Source: Sediminicola arcticus (GTDB taxonomy: Bacteria > Bacteroidota > Bacteroidia > Flavobacteriales > Flavobacteriaceae). From it: DNA of 64,000 nucleotides. The stretch spans positions 35,666-99,665 of the forward strand of contig NZ_JBEXAE010000010.1 of NCBI RefSeq assembly GCF_040566695.1, given 5' to 3'. Each line of letters opens with the position of its first letter. Position 1 is the first letter of the stretch. Positions 25,404-33,297 of this stretch are shown one piece after another. The position numbers were made by a program, and so were the translations under genes. The notes under the pieces are model-generated. The model was not told the origin of the DNA. It saw only the letters and a program-made list of their open reading frames with translations, and ran no database searches.

Positions 25404-27248
25404 ATGGAACTAAAACGGTTACTTTTATTTATTCCGGTATTCTTGTATACCTTTCTATTGCATGCCCAAACGGACAGTATTATTGTTTTGGATGAAGTGA
25501 TTCTGAGCGACGCCAAATTAAAGTATTTTTCTAAAGGGCTAAAAGTTGAGGTATTGTCAGATTCAACCATTAGAAGAAATAGTTCTACACTAACCAATCT
25601 CCTTCAATTTAATTCCAATATATACTTTAAAGAAAATGGTTACGGTATGGTTTCCTCTGCTTCCTTTAGAGGCACCAATGCCTCTCAAACTGCCGTAATC
25701 TGGAACGGAATTAATATAAATTCCCAATTAACGGGACAGACCGACTTTAACACCATAAATCCACAAAATTATAATTCTGTTTCGGTAAGAAGTGGAGGAG
25801 GAAGTGTACAATACGGAAGTGGGGCTATTGGGGGTAGTGTATTGCTCAATGACTCTTTTTTGTTCGGAAAACATTTTTCCAATAGTTTGCAACTAGGTTA
25901 TGGGAGTTTTAATACCAGAAGATTTGATTATGGGACATCCTATGGTTCGCAAAAAATTTCTTTAAATTTTGGGGTTAATTACAATGCCTCCGATAATGAT
26001 TACAAGTATTTGGGTACAGAGAGAAGAAATGAAAATGGAGAATTCAATAACATAAATTTTAATACCTCCCTAGGATATTTAATTTCTAAATCCCAATTAT
26101 TAAAGTTTTATCATACAACTTTTTATGGCAACAGGAACTTTTCTGGTACATTAACAGCACCCTCTAATGACAATTATAAGGATGTAAACTCGCGATCCTT
26201 GGTTGAGTGGAGCCAATTTAACGACAAGATAATAAAACGTCTTAAGGTTGCACATTTGTACGAAAGATATCGGTATTACTTTAACCAGGATAGACCTGAA
26301 TTCACCTATGGAAGCACTAATTCCTATATTCTTAACTATGATGCCAAATACCAATTAGGTAGCATCACCTTAAATGGAATAGGGGAGTTAAGTACTATAG
26401 CTGCCGAAGGTTCTAATATAGAAAATGCAACAAGAAACCAAGCAACCGGAACGCTGATGTTTTCACACGAGGTAACCAACAAGTTTACTTATGGACTTAA
26501 CGTAAGACAAGAATTGGTGTCGGATTTTCAAAGTCCCTTACTTCTGTCCTTTGATAGTAAGTACTTGTTTACCAAAAGATATAACATTAATATAAATGCT
26601 TCTAAAAATTATCGAATTCCTACTTTCAACGATCTATACTGGTCTGGTGCTGGAGCCATTGGCAACGAGAATCTTATTCCGGAGACTTCAAAACAGGCAG
26701 AATTGGGGCAGAACATAACAGGTCAGGGATACCTTTTTAATCTGACCGCTTTTTATATTTCCAGTGAAAACCTGATACAATGGACCCCTAATAATTCTGG
26801 GATTTTTAGCCCAAGAAATATAAAGGAATCAAAGCAATATGGTGCAGAAGTAGCGTTGGATTTAGAAAAGACTTGGGGGAAACACCAGCTTCGTTTTAAA
26901 AATTTATATGCCTATACCAAATCCGTGGATAAGCAAACCAATCACCAATTGATTTATGTTCCCGAGCACCAATTCACATCCAATTTGTCTTACCAGTTGA
27001 AACGTTGGGATGTTTATTATCAATTGTTGTACAATGGGTCTGTTTTTATAACAACCGATAACAGTGAAAGCCTTCCTGGATATAGTCTATCAAATTTAGG
27101 TGTTGAACATAATTTTCAACTTTCACCTAAGATAAAATGCACCCTTGGTTTTAAAGTCAATAACCTTTATAACACGTACTATCAAAATGTTGCCTTTAGA
27201 CCAATGCCTAATAGAAATTTCAATCTTCAATTTATAACTAAATTTTAA
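25404..27248 (+). CDS. btuB: TonB-dependent cobalamin receptor (BtuB-like)
   Basis: 614 residues: signal peptide (MELKRLLLFIPVFLYTFLLHAQ), a TonB-box-like and plug region with the conserved NGININSQLTGQTDFNTINP and SVSVRSGGGSVQYGSGAIGG segments (residues ~100-150), and a 22-strand type barrel ending in aromatic Phe (NLQFITKF). The size, close to E. coli BtuB, and the cobalamin riboswitch directly upstream identify the substrate as vitamin B12 or related corrinoids. It is followed 13 bases later by a surface beta-propeller lipoprotein, as in Bacteroides btuB-btuG pairs. Confidence 0.92.
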   Translation: MELKRLLLFIPVFLYTFLLHAQTDSIIVLDEVILSDAKLKYFSKGLKVEVLSDSTIRRNSSTLTNLLQFNSNIYFKENGYGMVSSASFRGTNASQTAVIWNGININSQLTGQTDFNTINPQNYNSVSVRSGGGSVQYGSGAIGGSVLLNDSFLFGKHFSNSLQLGYGSFNTRRFDYGTSYGSQKISLNFGVNYNASDNDYKYLGTERRNENGEFNNINFNTSLGYLISKSQLLKFYHTTFYGNRNFSGTLTAPSNDNYKDVNSRSLVEWSQFNDKIIKRLKVAHLYERYRYYFNQDRPEFTYGSTNSYILNYDAKYQLGSITLNGIGELSTIAAEGSNIENATRNQATGTLMFSHEVTNKFTYGLNVRQELVSDFQSPLLLSFDSKYLFTKRYNININASKNYRIPTFNDLYWSGAGAIGNENLIPETSKQAELGQNITGQGYLFNLTAFYISSENLIQWTPNNSGIFSPRNIKESKQYGAEVALDLEKTWGKHQLRFKNLYAYTKSVDKQTNHQLIYVPEHQFTSNLSYQLKRWDVYYQLLYNGSVFITTDNSESLPGYSLSNLGVEHNFQLSPKIKCTLGFKVNNLYNTYYQNVAFRPMPNRNFNLQFITKF

Positions 27249-27261
27249 ACCATCAAAAACA

Positions 27262-28323
27262 ATGAAAAGTACATCAATTCTAGCATCAGTTTTCATACTT
27301 AGCCTTTTAATAGGCTCTTGTAGTACAGATGACACTGAAACACCACAGGAACCTTTAGGCGCATATGAAGGTGGGATTTTGGTTTCCAATGAAGGACCCT
27401 TCGGCAATGGGACAGGAACTGTAACCTTTATTTCCAGTGACCTAAACATTACAGAAAGCGCTATATACAATAAGGTTAATGGAGAGGATTTGGGAAACAT
27501 AGTTCAGTCTATCGGCTTTAATGGGGACCAAGCTTATATTGTGGCTAATAATTCTGATAAGATTACGGTTGTAAATAGATACTCCTTTGAGAAATTGGGT
27601 ACTATTACTGAAGGATTGGATAATCCTAGATATTTTGTTTCAGTAAACAATACTGGTTATGTGACCAATTGGGGTGATCCGTTTGATGAGACAGACGATT
27701 ATGTAGCGATTATCAATTTGCAGAATTTTACGGTAGCGGGGACTATTTCTGTTGTGTTTGGCCCTGAGGATATCGTAGTTAATAATAATACCATTTATGT
27801 GGCCCATCAGGGAGCCTTTGGCCAGAACAATATAATTACGGCAATAGATGCCAATACGAATACTGTTTTAGAAACTATAACAGTAGGAGATGTACCCAAT
27901 TCCCTAGTTTTGGACCCACAGGGCAATTTATGGGTATTATCTGAGGGAAATCCTAGTTACACTGATAATGAAACAGCAGGCTCTCTTACAAAGATAAATA
28001 CCTCCTCTAATTTGGTGGTAGACACTTTGGAATTTCAAAGTACCGATCACCCTGGACTCTTATGTTCTGATGGTATTGATTTGTACTATCAACTTAATGG
28101 AGCGGTTTATAAGATGAGCTATTCTGATAGTTCCTTGCCATCTGGTCCAAGATTCGGGGGAGTGTCTTTCTACACCATGGCCGTTGCCAATGGTAAGCTG
28201 TACGGTACAGATGCAAAGGACTTTGCTAGTCAGGGATCCTTAACAGTTTATGACCTTGACACGAATAGTGTTATCAAAACTGTTACAACAGGGATTATTC
28301 CTGGAGGAATATACTTTAACTAG
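27262..28323 (+). CDS. BtuG-like beta-propeller surface lipoprotein (YncE/DUF5074 type)
   Basis: 353 residues. Lipoprotein signal with lipobox LIGSC, followed by STDDTET, an acidic stretch of the kind that marks export to the cell surface in Bacteroidota. The mature protein shows repeating blades (for example NNTIYVAHQGAFGQNN, GNLWVLSEGNPSYTDN, NGKLYGTDAKD) of a roughly seven-bladed propeller in the YncE/DUF5074 family. In Bacteroides, BtuG proteins of this kind sit on BtuB and capture B12 with very high affinity. The position right after a riboswitch-controlled btuB supports the same job here; orthology itself is inferred. Confidence 0.85.
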   Translation: MKSTSILASVFILSLLIGSCSTDDTETPQEPLGAYEGGILVSNEGPFGNGTGTVTFISSDLNITESAIYNKVNGEDLGNIVQSIGFNGDQAYIVANNSDKITVVNRYSFEKLGTITEGLDNPRYFVSVNNTGYVTNWGDPFDETDDYVAIINLQNFTVAGTISVVFGPEDIVVNNNTIYVAHQGAFGQNNIITAIDANTNTVLETITVGDVPNSLVLDPQGNLWVLSEGNPSYTDNETAGSLTKINTSSNLVVDTLEFQSTDHPGLLCSDGIDLYYQLNGAVYKMSYSDSSLPSGPRFGGVSFYTMAVANGKLYGTDAKDFASQGSLTVYDLDTNSVIKTVTTGIIPGGIYFN

Positions 28324-28341
28324 CCTATAATAGTAACCAAT

Positions 28342-28376
28342 AAAAAAGGGCTTGGTGAAACACCAAGCCCTTTTTT
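28342..28376. terminator. bidirectional terminator after the btuB operon
   Basis: GGGCTTGGTG (28348-28357) and CACCAAGCCC (28361-28370) form a perfect 10-bp stem with an AAA loop, flanked by six A and six T. It separates the btuB operon from the convergent S41 peptidase gene. Confidence 0.93.
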
Positions 28377-28393
28377 ATTTACTTAGCTTCACA

Positions 28394-29881
28394 TTAATTT
28401 TGTTGTTCTTGAGGAAGCAGGTACATATCGTAGTTAAATTTTGGAAATGATATCTCCTTTTCTGTTTTGAACATTTTCATGTTCGGTTCTAGAGTTCCCT
28501 TTTTACTTGATGCACCTAGAATAACATCTAATGTTGCCCGAAGTAATGCTTCATTAGGATCTCCAAAAGGTTTAATATCCGAGACAAATCTAAATTCCTC
28601 TACTAAAAATTCTGGATCAAAACCAAAGGTGTAATCACTTTGATCTTTACTATTAAAAACTTGAAAAACAATTGGTTGCATACCAATGGTATGATTTTTA
28701 TTCCGATTGTCTAGATTAGTGTACGGAGAAGGGGAATCAACGACTGTTATAGAACCTTCATTCTTCCCAACAGTTTTTTCTCCAACCAAAATAACTTCCA
28801 TATATGGCCTTAAGCCATTAATGATCATTTCGCTCGCCGAAGCAGTACCTTGACCAGTTATAACATATAATTTTGTAAGGCTTTTAATTCTGTTTGAAGG
28901 TACTTGTCCAGTATTGTCTCCTGATTTTTTATCATATAAATAGACCTCATTAAAAAAAGGAAAATTAACACCGTTATTGCCATCTCTTTTAGCATTGTAT
29001 TGAAGTCTAGCAAACGTTTGGCTATTAGCAGGAACGTTACCATTAATCATACTAGCCAAAAATGCCGAGGTTAAAACAGAGCCGCCTCCATTATATCTTA
29101 AATCTAAAATGAGTTCGGTTATATTCTCGCTCTTAAAAGAGTTAAATACATCGTTTAATTCTCCATTGTAGGTTCTCGTAAAACCGTTATAAACTAAATA
29201 ACCAATCTTTTTACCTCCTTCTTGAATAACTTGAAAGTGTTGAATGGGACTTACAGGAATTACAACAGCATTCAAGTTTATTTCACCTTCAATAGAGGTG
29301 ACGTTTCCATTTTCTATATTAGCTAAGCCTAAGGAAATGCTTTTTTCACTAAATACTTTATTAATTATGGAGGCATTATCAACGTTCATGGTCACTCCGT
29401 CTACTCTGTTTATTATATCTCCTCTTTTTAAACCTGCTATATCAGCTGGGGAGCCGGCGACTACGTATGCAATAAAAATAACAATGTCTTCCGTATCTGG
29501 ATTTGGTCTAATTAATCGCCTAGGAAATCCAATACCATAGGATTCTTTAATTCCATTAAAACTATTTAATTGTTCGTCTACATCGGGAATATACCATGAA
29601 AAATCATCGGTCACACCGGGTTGATACACTAAATCATTAAATAGATCTTCAGGAGAATTATAACTATTTAAATATTTATTAAAATCATCAGTAGTTTTGA
29701 ATCTGGTATCGGCTAAATCAGGTTGATCTGCCTGCCAAAAATACCAATAATTCATTCCTTCCCAGATAAATTCATTTACTTCACTATTTAAAGTAACAGT
29801 AACAACCTCGGGTTCGTTATCCTTACTACAGCTGGCATTAAACATAACCATTCCTAAGAATAGCAAATACACCTTTTTCAT
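28394..29881 (-). CDS. S41 family (C-terminal processing) peptidase lipoprotein
   Basis: 495 residues. Lipobox FNASC followed by SKDNEPE (acidic, so probably surface-exposed). An N-terminal helical region carries WEGMNYWYFWQ, then a PDZ domain around VVAGSPADIAGLKRGDIINR (about 150-170), and the S41 core: LILDLRYNGGGS near 262-273, catalytic Ser in GQGTASASEM near 348, and Lys in VGEKTVGKNEG near 375. These match C-terminal processing/tricorn-like proteases with a Ser-Lys dyad. Substrate unknown. Single gene, divergent from the ECF sigma factor operon. Confidence 0.92.
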   Translation of the reverse strand: MKKVYLLFLGMVMFNASCSKDNEPEVVTVTLNSEVNEFIWEGMNYWYFWQADQPDLADTRFKTTDDFNKYLNSYNSPEDLFNDLVYQPGVTDDFSWYIPDVDEQLNSFNGIKESYGIGFPRRLIRPNPDTEDIVIFIAYVVAGSPADIAGLKRGDIINRVDGVTMNVDNASIINKVFSEKSISLGLANIENGNVTSIEGEINLNAVVIPVSPIQHFQVIQEGGKKIGYLVYNGFTRTYNGELNDVFNSFKSENITELILDLRYNGGGSVLTSAFLASMINGNVPANSQTFARLQYNAKRDGNNGVNFPFFNEVYLYDKKSGDNTGQVPSNRIKSLTKLYVITGQGTASASEMIINGLRPYMEVILVGEKTVGKNEGSITVVDSPSPYTNLDNRNKNHTIGMQPIVFQVFNSKDQSDYTFGFDPEFLVEEFRFVSDIKPFGDPNEALLRATLDVILGASSKKGTLEPNMKMFKTEKEISFPKFNYDMYLLPQEQQN

Positions 29882-30031
29882 AAATCTTTTTTTAAATAAA
29901 TATGCTCAAATACCGTTCCAATTTTATGGAAGAATGTAACTCTATATATGGCGGGTAATGGGCAACTTTTTTTATAACGGTCGTAATAGTACGTTCTAAA
30001 TTACTGAGTTTATATAGAATAAAAAATTTTT

Positions 30032-30057
30032 TGTAACAATATTCGTTATACTTCGTC
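30032..30057 (+). promoter_or_regulatory. ECF-type promoter of the sigma factor/DUF4252 operon
   Basis: TGTAAC (30032-30037), 16-base spacer, CGTC (30054-30057). The AAC -35 and CGTC -10 with 16 bases between is the pattern of many ECF sigma promoters, and the operon's first gene is an ECF sigma factor, so autoregulation is likely. No TAnnTTTG box is seen here. Confidence 0.6.
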
Positions 30058-30102
30058 TTCCTTATAGAAACCAACGTATGGTTACTAACAACCAAACCAA
30101 TA

Positions 30103-30612
30103 ATGAAACAAGTGGAATTTTTAAATGTGGTGATGCCTTTTAAGGATAAGCTATATCGTTTAGCAAAACGCTTACTGGTTTCAAAGGAGGAAGCGGAGGA
30201 TGCCACTCAGGAAATTTTATTAAAGCTTTGGGCTAATAATACCAGCATGGCCAATTATAATAATGTAGAGGCTTTTGCAATGACTATGACAAAGAATTTT
30301 TGTCTCGATCGTTTAAAGTCAAAACAGGCCGGAAATTTAAAATTGGTCCACAGTAATTATAAGGATGAAAACACCTCCTTACAAAACCAATTAGAAGCCA
30401 TTGACAGTGTTGGTTGGGTTCAAAAAATAATGGAGGAACTTCCGGAACAACAAAAATTGGTATTGCAATTAAGGGACGTGGAGCAGTATGAGCTAGATGA
30501 GATTGGGCAGTTATTGGATATGAAACCAACAGCAGTACGAGTTGCCTTGTCAAGGGCCAGAAAAGAAGTAAGAGTAAGATTAATGGCAAAACACAACTAT
30601 GGAATTAGATAA
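30103..30612 (+). CDS. ECF RNA polymerase sigma factor
   Basis: 169 residues of sigma-70 type with only regions 2 and 4. Region 2: LYRLAKRLLVSKEEAEDATQEILLK (in parts, near 17-40) followed by NVEAFAMTMTKNFCLDRLK. Region 4: LPEQQKLVLQLRDVEQYELDEIG with the helix-turn-helix end MKPTAVRVALSRARKEVR (near 145-162). Its 3' end overlaps the next gene by 14 bases. It heads an operon with a membrane protein and two DUF4252 proteins, which are its most obvious targets and partners. Confidence 0.94.
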   Translation: MKQVEFLNVVMPFKDKLYRLAKRLLVSKEEAEDATQEILLKLWANNTSMANYNNVEAFAMTMTKNFCLDRLKSKQAGNLKLVHSNYKDENTSLQNQLEAIDSVGWVQKIMEELPEQQKLVLQLRDVEQYELDEIGQLLDMKPTAVRVALSRARKEVRVRLMAKHNYGIR

Positions 30613-31018
30613 AATAAATATGTTAATGGAAAAGTACTTCGAGGCTACTACTACGGTGGCAGAGGAGGAAGTTTTGAGGAACTATTTCCTAAATGAGAAA
30701 GTAGCACCACATTTAGAGCAGTACACTCCCTTATTTCAGTTCTTTTCCAGAGCTAAAGAAGAACGGTTCACCAAGCAGGTTCCATTAAAACCTAGAAAAC
30801 AGCCGTATAGATGGTTATCCGTTGCAGCAGTCGCAGTTCTTGTATTTGGCATATATTTTGGTAGAAGTTACCAAGAAAAAAGAGAAGCAGAATTCGCTTA
30901 TCAACAAACAAAAAAGGCCTTGACCCTCTTAGCCTCAAATTTTAGTCGAGGAACAGAGAAAGTGGCCTATTTGAAAGAATTTGAAGTAGCTAAACAAAAA
31001 ATTTACAACAACAATTAA
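30599..31018 (+). CDS. single-pass membrane protein, probable anti-sigma factor
   Basis: 139 residues: a cytoplasmic N-terminal helical part (1-68) with EKYFEATTTVAEEEVLRNYF, a transmembrane helix near 72-88 (VAAVAVLVFGIYFG) and a short helical part outside. The size, topology and 14-base overlap with an ECF sigma factor gene are those of a small anti-sigma factor, although no ZAS-type zinc motif is present. It may sense signals from the DUF4252 proteins that follow. Anti-sigma function is inference from context. Confidence 0.78.
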   Translation: MELDKINMLMEKYFEATTTVAEEEVLRNYFLNEKVAPHLEQYTPLFQFFSRAKEERFTKQVPLKPRKQPYRWLSVAAVAVLVFGIYFGRSYQEKREAEFAYQQTKKALTLLASNFSRGTEKVAYLKEFEVAKQKIYNNN

Positions 31019-31029
31019 AAGAAAAAAAG

Positions 31030-31581
31030 ATGAGAAATATTTTAGTAATACTAGTAGTAGCCTTTTTGTCCTATTCAGGGTTTTCACAATCCATGTTTGA
31101 TAAATATGAAGATTTGGATAAGGTGAGCGCGGTCGTAGTCAATGAGAGCATGTTCAAATTATTGAGCAAAATAGAAGTAGATGTTGATGAACCCGAGGCA
31201 AAAGATTTTATGGCAATTGCCAAGAGTATAAAAAATCTAAAGGTTTTTATTACGGAGGATAAGGCCATATCTGCCGACATGAAATCATCGGTAGATAAAT
31301 ATCTAAAATCAACGTCTTTGGTAGAGTTGATGCGTGTAAAAGATAAGGATGCCAATGTTAATTTCTATATTAAAAGTGGAAAGGATGATGATCACGTAAG
31401 CGAATTGCTCATGTTTGTTACCGGCATTAATAATGCGAACATGGATGTTAATGGCCGTAAGGTGGAGACCGTATTACTTTCTTTGACGGGAGATATAGAT
31501 TTAAACAAAATCAACTCCCTTACCAAAAAGATGAATCTTCCACAGGAATTGAACAAGGCAGGCAAAAACAATAAAAAGTAA
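31030..31581 (+). CDS. exported DUF4252 protein
   Basis: 183 residues with a Sec signal peptide (MRNILVILVVAFLSYSGFSQ). The mature part matches DUF4252: an alternating helix/strand unit with AVVVNESMFKLLSKIEVD, then ISADMKSSVDKYLKSTSLVE, and SELLMFVTGINN. Function unknown. It is the third gene of the ECF operon, starts 12 bases after the membrane protein, and is a paralogue of the lipoprotein encoded next. Expected in the periplasm. Confidence 0.86.
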   Translation: MRNILVILVVAFLSYSGFSQSMFDKYEDLDKVSAVVVNESMFKLLSKIEVDVDEPEAKDFMAIAKSIKNLKVFITEDKAISADMKSSVDKYLKSTSLVELMRVKDKDANVNFYIKSGKDDDHVSELLMFVTGINNANMDVNGRKVETVLLSLTGDIDLNKINSLTKKMNLPQELNKAGKNNKK

Positions 31582-31585
31582 TAGT

Positions 31586-32131
31586 ATGAAAACATCAATC
31601 AAAAAAACAGTACTTGCATTTGTTGCCATGGGGTTTTTGGCAGCTTGCTCTTCCAATCAGAGCATACAGGAATATTATGTGGACAACTCAAATAATCCAA
31701 ATTTTATCTCCATTGATATTCCGGCCAGTATTCTAAATCTGGACAAGGCAGAACTATCACCTGAAGAGAAGAGAGCAATACAATCATTAAAAAAATTGAA
31801 TGTCTTGGCCTTTAAAAAAACGGCAGAGAATGCTGCTGAATTTAAAGTGGAGAGTGCTAAGGTGAATGCAATCCTAAAATCTGATAAGTTTGTTGAGCTC
31901 ATGAAATTAAAATCATCTTTTGGTAATGGAGTTGTCAAATACTTAGGTGAGGATGATGCAATAGATGAGGTAATCATTTTTGGTTCCAATAATGATCAAG
32001 GTTTTGCGTTGATCAGGGTATTGGGAGATGATATGAATCCAGCCTATTTGATGACCCTTATGAGAGCCTTGCAAAAATCTGATTACAAGGGAGAGGGTAT
32101 TGGCAGTCTGCAAGATTTTATGAAAGGATAA
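31586..32131 (+). CDS. DUF4252 lipoprotein
   Basis: 181 residues. Signal ends with lipobox LAACSSNQ, so the protein is lipid-anchored, unlike its soluble paralogue upstream. The mature part follows the same DUF4252 plan (FISIDIPASILNLDKAE, SDKFVELMKLKSSFGNG, DEVIIFGSNNDQGFALIRVL). Last gene of the ECF operon, 4 bases after the preceding stop, and closed by a terminator. Function unknown. Confidence 0.86.
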   Translation: MKTSIKKTVLAFVAMGFLAACSSNQSIQEYYVDNSNNPNFISIDIPASILNLDKAELSPEEKRAIQSLKKLNVLAFKKTAENAAEFKVESAKVNAILKSDKFVELMKLKSSFGNGVVKYLGEDDAIDEVIIFGSNNDQGFALIRVLGDDMNPAYLMTLMRALQKSDYKGEGIGSLQDFMKG

Positions 32132-32149
32132 GTCATAAACTAAATATCA

Positions 32150-32188
32150 TAAAAAAACCTGTATCGTTTTTAGATGCAGGTTTTTTTT
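32150..32188. terminator. terminator after the ECF/DUF4252 operon
   Basis: ACCTGTAT (32157-32164) pairs with ATGCAGGT (32174-32181) including one G-T pair; seven A precede and seven T follow, so it can work for this operon and for the convergent mscS-type gene. Confidence 0.82.
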
Positions 32189-32242
32189 ATGAAAAATATA
32201 CAGTTCTACGTGCCGAAAATTGATATGAGCCTATGCTATGAA

Positions 32243-33130
32243 CTAATCCTTATCGACTAGTACCTGCAAGTTGTTCTTGCCAAAATCCAATGTCCTGATA
32301 GGGAATGGAATATTGATATTCTGCTTGTCGAAATGTTCTTTGATTAATTTAATAGCCTTGTGCTTGGCAAAAAGTTCTTGCTTACTGTTGATCATATCTA
32401 CGGAAAACCTGGTAAAGAAATTAATGGATGAATCCCCAAATTCCGTGAAATAAAATTCCACGGCCTCATCGTCTTTTTGTTCAAAATTTTCCGAGATTAT
32501 TTTTACTACTATTTCCTCTACCTTTTGCAAGCTACTCTCATATCCTACCCCACAGGAAACCGAAATTTTAGTTCTTGGAGTTAACGAATAATTTGTAAAC
32601 GAGCCATCGATAAATTTGGAATTGGGTATGATCACATAATTATTGTCTGGCTTTCTAATAACCATATTTCGAAGACTTATCTCGGTAACAAAACCTGCAG
32701 TTTCATCGGTTTCTATATAATCGTTGATACGTATGTTATCCATAAAGGAAAGGACAAGACCACCAAAAGTATTGCTTAAGGTGCCTTGAAGTGCCAATCC
32801 TATGGCTAAACCAATAACTCCAGCCCCTGCTAAAATACTAGTAAGAACCTTATCTAGTTCTAAGACCATGAGGGCAATAAAAAAGCCGGTCATTAAAATA
32901 GTGACAAAAATTACTTTGGCTATGATGTCTCTTATGGATATCTGACTAACTCTTTTCAGCAAGACTTTTCTAAAGAGCTTTCGTGTTCCCTTGGCAATGA
33001 AATAAAATATAATAAATATCCCTATAGCCATAAGGATGTTTGGGAGCTTAAGTATCAACATATCTAACCAGTTGTATAGCTTATCCCAAAGTTTTAATAC
33101 TGCCCGTTCTAAAGAAAATTTATTGTCCAT
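32243..33130 (-). CDS. MscS-family mechanosensitive ion channel
   Basis: 295 residues from ATG 33130 (MDNKFSLERAVLKLWDKL); an in-frame ATG at 33169 would add 13 residues of little conservation. Three transmembrane helices at about 25-45, 65-90 and 95-120 precede the pore helix GLAIGLALQGTLSNTFGGL and the beta domain (NIRINDYIETDETAGFVTEI). This is the small-conductance channel that releases solutes on hypo-osmotic shock. Length matches MscS (about 286). Confidence 0.93.
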   Translation of the reverse strand: MDNKFSLERAVLKLWDKLYNWLDMLILKLPNILMAIGIFIIFYFIAKGTRKLFRKVLLKRVSQISIRDIIAKVIFVTILMTGFFIALMVLELDKVLTSILAGAGVIGLAIGLALQGTLSNTFGGLVLSFMDNIRINDYIETDETAGFVTEISLRNMVIRKPDNNYVIIPNSKFIDGSFTNYSLTPRTKISVSCGVGYESSLQKVEEIVVKIISENFEQKDDEAVEFYFTEFGDSSINFFTRFSVDMINSKQELFAKHKAIKLIKEHFDKQNINIPFPIRTLDFGKNNLQVLVDKD

Positions 33131-33251
33131 AGATAATTTTTTATGTTTTATTGAGGTTAAAAATAGCAAAAAATAATGGTGTCATTTTTCGATAGTTTTA
33201 AAACCCCTCCCTTCAAAAAAATAAAAATAATTGTGTAGGCATATAAAGTAA

Positions 33252-33278
33252 ACAAAAAAGCCACCTGGCTGGTGGCTT
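33252..33278 (-). terminator. intrinsic terminator of purB
   Basis: AAGCCACC (33258-33265) and GGTGGCTT (33271-33278) form an 8-bp stem with a 5-base loop. On the minus strand the stem is followed by a T run (A tract 33253-33258 on the plus strand), 20 bases after the purB stop. Confidence 0.82.
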
Positions 33279-33297
33279 AATTTTTCAGAACTTTTTA

